NCBI GenBank assembly: GCA_964393605.1
Contig: CAYMUL010000013.1
Span: forward strand, 28,000 to 91,999
Origin: CAYMUL01 sp964393605
GTDB taxonomy: Bacteria > Bacteroidota > Ignavibacteria > Ignavibacteriales > Ignavibacteriaceae
DNA length: 64,000 bases
Reading direction: 5' to 3'
Below the pieces are notes generated by a model. It saw only the letters and a list, made by a program, of their open reading frames with translations, ran no database searches and was not told the origin of the DNA. Positions 26,181 to 35,503 of this stretch are shown piece by piece. A program made the position numbers and the translations under genes. How positions within the stretch are numbered: position 1 is the first letter of the stretch; each line of letters opens with the position of its first letter.

Positions 26181-26729
26181 ATGAAAATTCTTTCCGAAGA
26201 ACTTAACGGAGTAAAACTAATTCAAACCGATGTATTCGGGGATTCGCGCGGATACTTCACCGAAACTTTCAACAAGAAAAGATATCTGGATTTTGGAATA
26301 GATATTGACTTCGTTCAATCGAATGTTTCATATTCAAAACTGAATACAGTTCGGGGCTTGCATTATCAAGTTGGGGAATTTGCGCAAGGAAAACTTTGCC
26401 AGGTTTTATTGGGAAGTGTACTCGATGTTGCGGTTGATATTCGTTTCGGTTCGCCAACTTTCGGAAAATCTTATTCGGTTGAATTAAGTTCTGAAAATTT
26501 TTATCAACTCTGGATTCCTCCGGGATTTGCGCACGGCTTTTCTGTTCTTTCCGATGAAGCAATTTTTACTTACAAATGCACGGCGATTTATTCAAAAGAA
26601 AACGAAAGAGCTATTTTATTTAACGATCATGCGCTGAATATAAATTGGAAAGTGGATCCGCCGATTGTGTCGGAAAAGGATTTAAATGCAAATAAATTTT
26701 CGGATATTGAGAAAGATTTTTTTTACTAA
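26181..26729 (+). CDS. rmlC: dTDP-4-dehydrorhamnose 3,5-epimerase
   Basis: This 182-aa cupin-fold epimerase acts in the dTDP-L-rhamnose pathway. It shows the family signatures DSRGYFTETF, FVQSNVSYSKLNTVRGLHYQ with the catalytic His, VDIRFGSPTFGKS, and WIPPGFAHGFSVLSD. The catalytic Tyr/Asp region (FTYKCTAIYSKENERA) is present. An SD (GGAG) precedes the ATG. The rmlB and rmlD genes are not in the window. Confidence 0.95.
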   Translation: MKILSEELNGVKLIQTDVFGDSRGYFTETFNKKRYLDFGIDIDFVQSNVSYSKLNTVRGLHYQVGEFAQGKLCQVLLGSVLDVAVDIRFGSPTFGKSYSVELSSENFYQLWIPPGFAHGFSVLSDEAIFTYKCTAIYSKENERAILFNDHALNINWKVDPPIVSEKDLNANKFSDIEKDFFY

Positions 26730-26749
26730 ACTAAAATAAAGGTGATGTC

Positions 26750-29230
26750 ATGTCTAAAGCTGACGATTCCCTCTTCTTTACCGATAGAGAAACGCTCGAG
26801 AGTTATTCTCTTTCAAATCAATTTGCCGAGCACCTCGAGTTTATTCTTGTAAAAGATAAACGAACGGTTACGCCTCAAGATGTCTATTATTCCCTCTCAA
26901 TGTCTATTCGCGATAGATTAGTGCGGCGGTGGCTTCGCACACAAAATGAATACAAAGAAAAGGATGTTAAAAGAGTTTATTATCTCTCATTAGAATTTTT
27001 AATGGGAAGATTGCTAACGAACGCACTGATAAACATGGGCTTCTATGAAGAGTGCCGCGATATTTTAAAACGAGACGGTTACATACTTGAAGAAACTACC
27101 GAACTTGAAAAAGATATGGGCCTTGGTAACGGCGGTTTGGGAAGACTTGCCGCTTGTTTTCTTGATTCGATGGCAACGCTGGAATTACCTGCGTTTGGTT
27201 ATGGCATCAGATATGAATACGGAATTTTCAATCAAGAAATTGAAAATGGTTATCAAATCGAAAAACCTGACAACTGGCTGAGTTATGGAAATCCATGGGA
27301 AATTTTTAGACGTGAGTTAATTTATAGAATTAAATTCTTCGGCGAAGTTGAATCTGTTGAAGATGAAAAAGGCGTACTTCATTTCAATTGGAAAGATACA
27401 GACGACGTGCTTGCAATTGCTTTCGATATTCCTGTTCCGGGTTATAAAAATAATACCGTAAATAATTTGAGAATGTGGCAGGCGAAAGCTACAACGGAAT
27501 TTAGTTTTAAAGATTTTAACAGCGGCAATTATTTACTCGCGGTAGAGAATAAAAATCTTTCCGAAAATATTTCTAAAGTACTTTATCCAAACGATACATA
27601 CATCGAAGGAAAGTTTTTAAGATTGAAGCAGCAATACTTTTTCGTTTCCGCTTCGTTGCAGGATATAATTCGCAAATACAAAATCAACCATAAAAACTTC
27701 GATAAGTTTGCGGCGAAGACTGCAATCCAGTTGAACGATACGCATCCCGTAATTGCAATTCCGGAGTTGATGAGAATTCTGATTGATGAAGAAAATTTAA
27801 GTTGGGAAGCCGCATGGAAAATTGCTACTGAAACTTTTGCATACACTAATCACACTGTTGTGCCGGAAGCTTTGGAAGAGTGGCCTGTTTCATTGCTTCA
27901 GGAATTATTGCCGCGACACATGCAAATCATTTTCGAAATCAATCAACGATTTTTAGATACCGTTCGAGCCAATATTACCAAGGATGATCGCATCATCAGA
28001 AAAATTTCTATTATTAAAGAAGGTGATGAGAAAAAAGTAAGGATGGCAAATCTCGCAATAGTCGGTTCGCATTCAGTGAACGGAGTTGCCGCGCTTCATA
28101 CCGAAATTTTGAGGAATATAATTTTTCCCGAATTCAATTTTATTTTTCCCGATAAATTCAAAAACATCACGAACGGAATTACACCGCGAAGATGGTTGAA
28201 GGCTTGTAATCCTTTCCTGAGCGGATTGATTACTGATCAAATCGGTGAAGAGTGGACAAAAGATTTATCGAAGCTAAAGAAACTTGAAAAATATGTTGAC
28301 GACAAAAATTTTCTTGAAACATGGCGATCGGCAAAATGGGCAAACAAAAAATTGTTGATTGACTACATCAGAAATGAACACAATATTTCGGTCGATCCCG
28401 ATTCAATTTTCGATGTGCAGATAAAACGCTTCCACGAGTACAAGCGGCAATTGTTGAATGTGCTACACGTTATTACGCTTTACAATAAAATTAAAGATAA
28501 CCCGAACGGAAATTTTGTTCCGCGCACTGTTATCTTTGGGGGGAAAGCCGCACCCGCTTATCAAGCCGCAAAATTAGTTATCAAACTTATTAATTGTATC
28601 GCCGATATGGTGAATAACGACCCGCAGGTTTCCAATAAATTAAAAGTTGTATTTTTAAAAAATTATTCGGTGTCGCTTGCCGAAAAAATTATTCCCGCAT
28701 CCGACCTTTCCGAACAAATTTCTACCGCAGGGTTTGAAGCATCAGGAACAGGTAATATGAAATTCGCACTCAACGGCGCACTTACTATTGGCACGATGGA
28801 CGGCGCGAATGTTGAGATTCGTGAAGAAGTTGGTGTAGAAAATATTTTTATTTTCGGAATGCTCGCAGAAGAAGTTGTTCAATTAAAACAAAGCGGATAT
28901 AATCCGCGTTCCTTCTATGAATCAAACCCAATGTTGAAGCGGGTGATTGATATGATTGGCAATAATTATTTCAATAAGTTTGAGCCGGGAATTTTTGCAC
29001 CTCTCGTTGAAAATTTGATGAATGTAGATTATTACTGCCTCTTCGCCGATTATCAATCATATATTACAAAACAAGAGGAAGTTGAAAATGTTTTCGCTAT
29101 GAATTACGAATGGACGAAGCGTTCGATTTACAATGTTGCACGCATCGGAAAATTTTCTTCCGATAGATCAATAAAAGATTATTCCGATAAAGTTTGGAAT
29201 GTAAAACCAATAAAAATTAAAATTGATTAA
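26750..29230 (+). CDS. glgP: Glycogen/starch phosphorylase
   Basis: This 826-aa protein is close to the usual family length. It carries out phosphorolysis of alpha-1,4 glucans to glucose-1-phosphate. The motifs YYLSLEFLMGR, GLGNGGLGRLAACFLDSMATL, QLNDTHPVIAIPELMR and NGITPRRWL are those of the family. The pyridoxal-phosphate Lys stands in EASGTGNMKFALNG. It starts 20 nt after rmlC with AAGGTGAT as ribosome site. Its product could feed RmlA, which consumes glucose-1-phosphate (inference). Confidence 0.97.
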   Translation: MSKADDSLFFTDRETLESYSLSNQFAEHLEFILVKDKRTVTPQDVYYSLSMSIRDRLVRRWLRTQNEYKEKDVKRVYYLSLEFLMGRLLTNALINMGFYEECRDILKRDGYILEETTELEKDMGLGNGGLGRLAACFLDSMATLELPAFGYGIRYEYGIFNQEIENGYQIEKPDNWLSYGNPWEIFRRELIYRIKFFGEVESVEDEKGVLHFNWKDTDDVLAIAFDIPVPGYKNNTVNNLRMWQAKATTEFSFKDFNSGNYLLAVENKNLSENISKVLYPNDTYIEGKFLRLKQQYFFVSASLQDIIRKYKINHKNFDKFAAKTAIQLNDTHPVIAIPELMRILIDEENLSWEAAWKIATETFAYTNHTVVPEALEEWPVSLLQELLPRHMQIIFEINQRFLDTVRANITKDDRIIRKISIIKEGDEKKVRMANLAIVGSHSVNGVAALHTEILRNIIFPEFNFIFPDKFKNITNGITPRRWLKACNPFLSGLITDQIGEEWTKDLSKLKKLEKYVDDKNFLETWRSAKWANKKLLIDYIRNEHNISVDPDSIFDVQIKRFHEYKRQLLNVLHVITLYNKIKDNPNGNFVPRTVIFGGKAAPAYQAAKLVIKLINCIADMVNNDPQVSNKLKVVFLKNYSVSLAEKIIPASDLSEQISTAGFEASGTGNMKFALNGALTIGTMDGANVEIREEVGVENIFIFGMLAEEVVQLKQSGYNPRSFYESNPMLKRVIDMIGNNYFNKFEPGIFAPLVENLMNVDYYCLFADYQSYITKQEEVENVFAMNYEWTKRSIYNVARIGKFSSDRSIKDYSDKVWNVKPIKIKID

Positions 29231-29465
29231 CCCATAATAGCGCAATTATTTTCTGCGCTAACATTCGTAACTTAGTGTAAGTTCTATCTGTGTCAATCAG
29301 TCGCATCCGTGTGCTATTAATTATTTTTCACCGCAAAGACGCTAAGCCGCAAAGTGAAATTCATTTTTAATCGTTAATTGTTATACGGCTGCAAGAATTT
29401 AATATTTAAAATTTGCAGTAGACTTGATAAAGGACTATATTTTGGTCAATGAATTTGGAGAAGAA

Positions 29466-29768
29466 ATGAAATTTAGCGAATCAATAAAACCAATCAGTTA
29501 TTTAAAGACTCACGCATCAGAAGTAATACGTGATGTTGCAGAAAATAAAAAAACAATGGTGATTACACATAACGGTGAAGCGAAAGTAATTCTCCAAGAT
29601 GTAACAGTATTTGAACAAACTCAAGAATCTCTTGCTCTCTTGAAAATATTAGCATTGAGTGGAAGAAATAAGAAGAATAAAAGCGTTAAACCTCTTGATA
29701 AAACTTTCAAAGATGTTAGAAATAGAATTGATGAGTTTAAGAGAGACATAAATGAAATTCAAAGTTAG
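29466..29768 (+). CDS. Phd/YefM-type antitoxin
   Basis: The ATG at 29466 has GGAG 7 nt upstream and gives a 100-aa protein; a frame extension to 29424 has no ribosome site. The N-terminal MKFSESIKPISYLKTHASEVI and VITHNGEAKVILQDV are the DNA-binding Phd/YefM fold. The C-terminal helix KTFKDVRNRIDEFKRDI would wrap the toxin. It overlaps the toxin gene by 17 nt, so the pair is one operon that is presumably self-repressed. Confidence 0.9.
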   Translation: MKFSESIKPISYLKTHASEVIRDVAENKKTMVITHNGEAKVILQDVTVFEQTQESLALLKILALSGRNKKNKSVKPLDKTFKDVRNRIDEFKRDINEIQS

Positions 29769-30078
29769 TTTCATATCTGATGCCGAGGATGACTTATTTG
29801 ATATTTATAAATATGTGTATTTAAATGATTCGGAAGATAAAGCAGAGAAATTATATGAAAGTCTTCGCAAAAAATGTTTAACTCTTGAAATATTTCCAAG
29901 GAGAGGTCGAATCCCCCCTGAATTAAAGTTACTCGAGATAGATGATTTTCTGGAAATATTTTACAAGCCTTATAGAATAATTTATCAGCTAATTCAAGAT
30001 GAAGTATTTATACATTGTATTTTAGACGGTAGAAGAGAAATTCAAAAACTATTACAAGAAAGATTATTAAGAATTTAG
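29752..30078 (+). CDS. RelE/ParE-type toxin
   Basis: This 108-aa protein of the ParE/RelE fold opens with MKFKVSFISDAEDDLFDIYKYV, continues with LRKKCLTLEIFPRRGRIPPELK and YKPYRIIYQL, and ends FIHCILDGRREIQKLLQERL. It is either a ribosome-dependent RNase or a gyrase poison; the sequence does not decide. It starts inside the antitoxin gene (17-nt overlap) and appears intact. Confidence 0.9.
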   Translation: MKFKVSFISDAEDDLFDIYKYVYLNDSEDKAEKLYESLRKKCLTLEIFPRRGRIPPELKLLEIDDFLEIFYKPYRIIYQLIQDEVFIHCILDGRREIQKLLQERLLRI

Positions 30079-30653
30079 CAAAAAGCCATATAACAGATAC
30101 TTTAATCCGTCCCGAAAATTTTCGGGGTTTGCATCCGGCATTTGTATGTTTATCCGCGAAAGGCTGTTGCATCAGTGCTATCAGTGCTCTATTAATTTTT
30201 TCACCGCTAAGACGCCGAGACGCAAAGTGAACTTCATTTTTAATTTGTAATTTTTAATTAATCAATATCATCCGCGTGCCTTTAAATCTTAGTGCAAACT
30301 TAGTGATCTTAGTGTCTCAGTGGTAAATAAAGAAGTAAAACCACGTAGACACGAAGGACACTGAGAAACACTAAGCCAATTTCTTTTTAACCGCAAAGTT
30401 CGCGAAGTAACGCAGAGGATTTTTTATTTTTACTTTTTCTCCACGCCATATTATTTTTTCTTAATCTTCGTAGAAGATTCATTATTGTAGAGAAATTATG
30501 GGACAAAACCAGATCATCGTAGATGATCAATTATAGAATATTGTTACCTGTTATCGCTATTAGTTTTTTTTCACCGCAAAGACGCCGAGACGCAAAGTGA
30601 ACTTCATTTTTAATTTGTAATTTTTAATTAATCTCACCATTCTCCATTCAAAA
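30079..30653. repeat. Intergenic repeat cluster after the TA pair
   Basis: No gene. A 68-bp block (TTTTTTCACCGC, then AAGACGCCGAGACGCAAAG, then TGAACTTCATTTTTAATTTG ...) occurs at 30196-30263 and again at 30566-30633 with one mismatch; a looser copy lies near 29324-29380. Hairpins with a fixed GTA centre occur at 30463-30479 (AATCTTC-GTA-GAAGATT) and 30512-30528 (GATCATC-GTA-GATGATC). CCCGAAAATTTTCGGG lies near 30110. Confidence 0.8.
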
Positions 30654-33600
30654 TTATTCATTCTCTTGCTGTGATAAACCAATATTGTCGGGTAAAATTA
30701 CTTCAGGTTTTAATTCTTCAACATTCTTTCCGAATTTTTCGTTTATAAAGTTGTAAAACTTTTTATTCCATGTTTGGCGAGTAACGATGTTTCCTTCTTT
30801 CATAATCTTGTGCAATCTCTGCGCTTGTAAAATGAAAATCTCAATCTTCGACTGAATAATTTGCGGAAAAATATTTCCGTCAGTTTCAATTGCGAGAAAG
30901 GGAAGATTATCAAGTTCCTTCCGGTAATCTTTACTATTAATTTTTTCTGCGGCGGCTTTTCCTCTAATATCCATTTGTGTATTTAAGATTGATTCCGCAA
31001 CACGCGATGGCATACACCCGAATGGACCAATAGAAATAGCACCAGAAACATGATTAAGTACTTCGTGCATTCCGGTTCCGACAGTTAAGATTGCCTCGCC
31101 GGCTAATTCTGCATTGATTAGGTGTTCAGTTTTTTTCAAAACTTTTTTGATATGAGTTATTTCGCTATCGCAGAAACCTGTTTTAGATAAACTTTTCTTT
31201 ACTTTCTTTTCAACGCTTTCCTGCCAGCTGAGTTTAATTCTACTCCTTAAAATATCACCGAGCGACGGTTGACGATGCCCGTCCGTTTGCATCTCCATTA
31301 TTCTTGAGTAATAAACAAATTCGCCAATTGGTGCAACTTTAACGATAATATTTTTTTCGTTCAAACGTTTAACAAGATCGCCGCGAGCAAATTCATCGTG
31401 GCGAACATAAATCTCACCGATGAGAATAACTTTTATCGCATCTTCATAAGAGATTTTTTTCTTTTGCTTAGCAAGTTCATCGCCAAGCAATTCAAGTTGA
31501 ACATAAATATCATCTATGTTTTTATTTGAGAGATTATCGAGAACAATTTTCCAGTAACGATCAAGAATTTTTTTGCACTCATCTTTATCTTCGGCAATAA
31601 CATTTATTGCTTGATAGATATTTTGAAAATTATCGGAAAGAGTAATGCCGAGCCAGCCGCGTTTGAAGAAATCATCTCCCATTCCGCCGTACGAATCTTC
31701 ATCGCTCAATGTGTACACACCGTAATTGCGCATTTCCTTCTTCTTAATTATATCTTCGAGATAGACATAATACTGCCCGAGCCTGCACGGACCGGTTCCC
31801 GTTGCCATGAAGAAAAGAGTTTTTTCATCCGGTGGTTTTTGTTCATCGTAATATTCAAGCAACGCACCGGAACTTAAAATTAAGGGGAGACATTCTTTGC
31901 AAGAAGTTGTTCCTCTTCCGCACGTTAGTGTTTTGAAAGTAGAAACCGGTAACGCTTCGGAGTTAATTCCCATCGAACGAAAAACAGCCGCCATAACTTC
32001 AGCCGCGTAATTTCCCATATTCGGAATAACCATCTTAACATCTTTATCTGTTAAAGCATGTTCAATTCCATCGGAGTCGATAATCGTCCACGTATCTTTC
32101 ACTTTAAGAGGATTAAAAGTTTTTTCCTGTTCGCTGATTTTACCAAGTTTATAAAGTTCTCTGTATCGTGCAATGATGTCCAAAGCCGCTTCAATTCTGG
32201 TGTTGATGCCTGCATCTGCGGAATGGCTGTCGAGTTCCAAAGTAAGAGAGGGTTTGATTCCCATTATATTTCTGAAATATGTAATGATGATAGAATCCGG
32301 ACCACACGAAAAATTAGTAATGTATGTTCCAAACAACTGCGGATGATTTTTTACAAATCGCGCGGATTGCAAAATCTGTTTTCCTAATCCCCAATACATA
32401 TTTTCATAACTGAAGAGATGATCGCTCGGGAGGAAATCGTGAGGGATGATCATAACTTTGCGCGAAGCAAATTTTTGCGGTATTCCGAGATTAGCTTCTT
32501 TTGCAAATGAACTATAGGATCTTCCGAACAACACCATTGCCATTCTGTTCGGATCTTTTTCAAGCTCGCTTAAAACGCGCTGCCCGATTTCCTTAAACTC
32601 TGCAAGCATTTCTTTTTGCAACTGCACGGCGTAATCAAAAGAGGCAGAAGCAAGTGCTTTATCTTTTCCAAGATCTTTTGCGAGAGAAAGAAATTTATCT
32701 TTTGCTGAATCATATCCTTTTGCAAAACTGAATACAGGAGTTAATACTTTTATATCGCCAAGATCATCTTTAAATGTTGCTTTAAGATAATATGGTTCAG
32801 ATTGCACGAGTATGCACGCTCTATCGAATGAATCGCTGTTCGGATTGTGAACTTCCAAAATGTGAGGAGCTAAAATGTACTTCACTTCTCTATCAATTAA
32901 ATCCTGGAAGAAACCGTGTGCAAGTTCAACGGGGAAACAGAAAGCCGATTCTCTTTTTTCAACTCCGGTTTGTTTTACGTTATCACCAAGTATAACTCTG
33001 AATCCAAGTTGAGTTAAAAAATTATAGTAAAGAGGATAATATGTGTTCGATAAAAATGATTTCGGAATGCCGATCGTTTCTGCATCGCGCGGAAGTTCGA
33101 CTGCATGAATATATTTATCGAATACAAGATCCTGCCGGAGGTGTACGAGGTTTGTATCTTTAATATCGCGAGCAAAATCTTCTTTGAGATTATAATATTT
33201 ATTGCACGAACCGCCGAAGGGATATTTCTTTCCATTAATGTTTATAATATTAATACTGCACTTGCGGTCGCATTTTTCAGCACCGCCGGCGCAAATAAAT
33301 GTTTTGCCATAACTTACAGTTCTTTCAATGAGTTCATCGAGACTGAAAATCTGTTCTTGCATTAAATTTAATTCTTGACGCTTTTTAATTTCGAGCGCAA
33401 CGCCAAAGCACCCCATCAATCCGGGATCGGGCGGAACTATAATTTCTTTTCCCGTTAATGCCGCCATTGCAACGGGAACAGCTTTATTATAACATACTCC
33501 TCCCTGCATAAAAATTTTATTTCCCGAAGGTCTATTTCCTTTAACACGGTTTATGTAATTCAAACAAATAGAATAAACCAAACCGGCAACAACATCTTCT

Positions 33601-35057
33601 TTTGATAAACCTTCCTGCAAAGCATTTTTAATATCACTGCTGATAAATGCAGAACATTGATCATTAAAGTTGGGAGGATTTTTTGCTTTGATTGCAATCT
33701 CTCCGATTTGCAGATAATCAATATCGAGAGATTCGCTCGATGCTTCTTCGAGGAAAGAACCGGTGCCGGCAGAGCAAGCTTCGTTCATCGCATAATCCGA
33801 TGGAACGCCGGAAGTGATGTAAGTATATTTTGCATCCTGTCCGCCGATTTCAAAAATTGTATCAACCTCTTCATCGAAGTGAACTGTTGCAGTTGCGTGT
33901 GCAATTATTTCATTGATTACACCTTTTGTTAATGCGTGCAAACCGCTTATGTGTCTTCCCGAACCTGTTACTCCGAGTCCGACAATTTTAACAGGAACAT
34001 CAAGTTGTTTTTTCACACTTTCATAACACTGCACGGAAGCATTAATCGGATCGCCGTTTGTTCTCAAGTATTCCGAAGCGAGAATTTGCGCATCGCTTTT
34101 TCTTAACAAAACTATTTTTGTTGTAGTTGAACCAACATCAAGCCCGATGATACACTCGTCGTTCGCTTCTGCTTTTCCGCGAAGTGATTTTTCAAAGCGC
34201 ACTTTAGCAACATGCTTTGCAAGTTCATCATGAAATGTGAATGAAGAGTGATTCGCGGCGAAGAGACTATGTTTATTAATTTCTACAGTTGGGTTTTGAA
34301 GCGCGAAGATTGCCGCTCCGAGTGCTTCGAAATATGTTGCGCCGGCAGGAACAACTAATTGTTCAAAATGTTTTTCGAGATATTTTATCATTGCCAAATT
34401 TTGCGAAGCACCGCCGATTAATGCAACTTTGCAAAATTGCACACGCGATGTAAGTTCAATTATTTTTTGCGCCATCATTCGCGAAAGACCGGCAACAACA
34501 TTTTCTTTAGCTACTCCTTTATTCAATGCATGGGTGCAATCGGATTTGCAGAATACCGAACATCTTCCCGAAATACTGTAAGGTTCGCCGCAGCTTCCTT
34601 TATCGATCGCATCTTCAAGCGAGAGATCCATTCTTTTTATTTGTTGGAGAAAAAATTCGCCTGTTCCCGATGCGCATTTATTTCCCGTTAATGCTTTAGA
34701 AATTTTTCCACTGCCATCGACAACGTAAAGAATAAAATTTTCTCCGCCGGCACTGATTACTAAATCGGGGGTAACGCGAGAATTTGCAAGCGCAGTTTCA
34801 ATTGCTTCCGATTCCGATATCGATGTTGCATTTAGAAGTTGCTTGAATTTTCTTCCTGTAACTGCAACTTTGCGCGGTGCGCCGTTGCTGAAAATATCTG
34901 TTATAATTTGGTGCGGACTGCCGTGATGCGGTAGGCTCAAATGTTTCTCAACCTTGACTTCATCATTCTTGCACGAAACAAGCACGTAAGAAACCGTTGA
35001 CGCACCGATGCAAATACCGAGCGCCGTACTATTTGGATGTTCATTCTGTGAATTCAT
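30654..35057 (-). CDS. Giant 2-hydroxyacyl-CoA dehydratase activase-related protein
   Basis: This 1467-aa protein has two BadF/BadG-type ATPase (activase) domains in tandem (residues ~10-265 and ~300-560; each with an acidic GIDxGSTT-like loop, GLDVGSTTTKIVLLR in the second, a Cys in the NKCASGTGEFF / NEACSAGTGSFLEE helix, and GG-QDAK or GGA-SQN strands). A DUF2229-like segment follows (~640-870), then a HgdB-like dehydratase-subunit region (~980-1330) with Cys-containing loops (CGRGTTSCKECLPL, GTGPCRLGQYYVY). A Cys-rich stretch (CAGGAEKCDRKC) suggests an Fe-S cluster. Family members are fused activase-dehydratase proteins of unknown substrate. Confidence 0.9.
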   Translation of the reverse strand: MNSQNEHPNSTALGICIGASTVSYVLVSCKNDEVKVEKHLSLPHHGSPHQIITDIFSNGAPRKVAVTGRKFKQLLNATSISESEAIETALANSRVTPDLVISAGGENFILYVVDGSGKISKALTGNKCASGTGEFFLQQIKRMDLSLEDAIDKGSCGEPYSISGRCSVFCKSDCTHALNKGVAKENVVAGLSRMMAQKIIELTSRVQFCKVALIGGASQNLAMIKYLEKHFEQLVVPAGATYFEALGAAIFALQNPTVEINKHSLFAANHSSFTFHDELAKHVAKVRFEKSLRGKAEANDECIIGLDVGSTTTKIVLLRKSDAQILASEYLRTNGDPINASVQCYESVKKQLDVPVKIVGLGVTGSGRHISGLHALTKGVINEIIAHATATVHFDEEVDTIFEIGGQDAKYTYITSGVPSDYAMNEACSAGTGSFLEEASSESLDIDYLQIGEIAIKAKNPPNFNDQCSAFISSDIKNALQEGLSKEDVVAGLVYSICLNYINRVKGNRPSGNKIFMQGGVCYNKAVPVAMAALTGKEIIVPPDPGLMGCFGVALEIKKRQELNLMQEQIFSLDELIERTVSYGKTFICAGGAEKCDRKCSINIININGKKYPFGGSCNKYYNLKEDFARDIKDTNLVHLRQDLVFDKYIHAVELPRDAETIGIPKSFLSNTYYPLYYNFLTQLGFRVILGDNVKQTGVEKRESAFCFPVELAHGFFQDLIDREVKYILAPHILEVHNPNSDSFDRACILVQSEPYYLKATFKDDLGDIKVLTPVFSFAKGYDSAKDKFLSLAKDLGKDKALASASFDYAVQLQKEMLAEFKEIGQRVLSELEKDPNRMAMVLFGRSYSSFAKEANLGIPQKFASRKVMIIPHDFLPSDHLFSYENMYWGLGKQILQSARFVKNHPQLFGTYITNFSCGPDSIIITYFRNIMGIKPSLTLELDSHSADAGINTRIEAALDIIARYRELYKLGKISEQEKTFNPLKVKDTWTIIDSDGIEHALTDKDVKMVIPNMGNYAAEVMAAVFRSMGINSEALPVSTFKTLTCGRGTTSCKECLPLILSSGALLEYYDEQKPPDEKTLFFMATGTGPCRLGQYYVYLEDIIKKKEMRNYGVYTLSDEDSYGGMGDDFFKRGWLGITLSDNFQNIYQAINVIAEDKDECKKILDRYWKIVLDNLSNKNIDDIYVQLELLGDELAKQKKKISYEDAIKVILIGEIYVRHDEFARGDLVKRLNEKNIIVKVAPIGEFVYYSRIMEMQTDGHRQPSLGDILRSRIKLSWQESVEKKVKKSLSKTGFCDSEITHIKKVLKKTEHLINAELAGEAILTVGTGMHEVLNHVSGAISIGPFGCMPSRVAESILNTQMDIRGKAAAEKINSKDYRKELDNLPFLAIETDGNIFPQIIQSKIEIFILQAQRLHKIMKEGNIVTRQTWNKKFYNFINEKFGKNVEELKPEVILPDNIGLSQQENE

Positions 35058-35300
35058 TGTTGAACCTATTTGTTAATTTTTTCAAAAGTTAGTTTATTAT
35101 TGCTGATTGTAAAATAAATCATCAGCGTGTTAAAAGCAAAAAGAAGTTGTCATGCATTTGTAATATATTTGATTTTTGGCGGTTTTTTCAACCTTTTAAT
35201 TTTTGCCTAAAATTTTTTGGTTCGAAAAGAATTTAGATTTTACGTTATGAAAAAACTTTCAGAATTATTTGTCTGCTCTTTCTAATTTTGAGTAGTAATT

Positions 35301-35468
35301 AACTGAAGTTACGCAACCGTTCATATTATCATATTTTTGTAACTATCAAAATTAGAAATAGAACACCGATAACGCTGAATTTGACAGGTGATTGCAGATA
35401 GAAATCAGTGAAAATCAGTTAAATCTGTGTCATCAGTGTGCTATTGGAGGTTTTGTGTAACTTCGGTA
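35301..35468. repeat. 168-bp TIR element, copy B
   Basis: The left terminus AACTGAAGTTACGCA and right terminus TGTGTAACTTCGGTA are imperfect inverted repeats. The interior is shared with the copy at 57881 almost base for base (GAAATCAGTGAAAATCAGTT, then AAATCTGTGTCATCAGTGTG). GTAATT stands at both borders (35295-35300 and 35466-35471), a possible target duplication. It occupies most of the 446-bp gap 35058-35503; the remainder shows nothing recognisable. Its right end is 36 bp from the start of a gene that appears N-truncated. Confidence 0.85.
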
Positions 35469-35503
35469 ATTAATCAATTTCCAACAGACTTCTAATAATT
35501 AAA

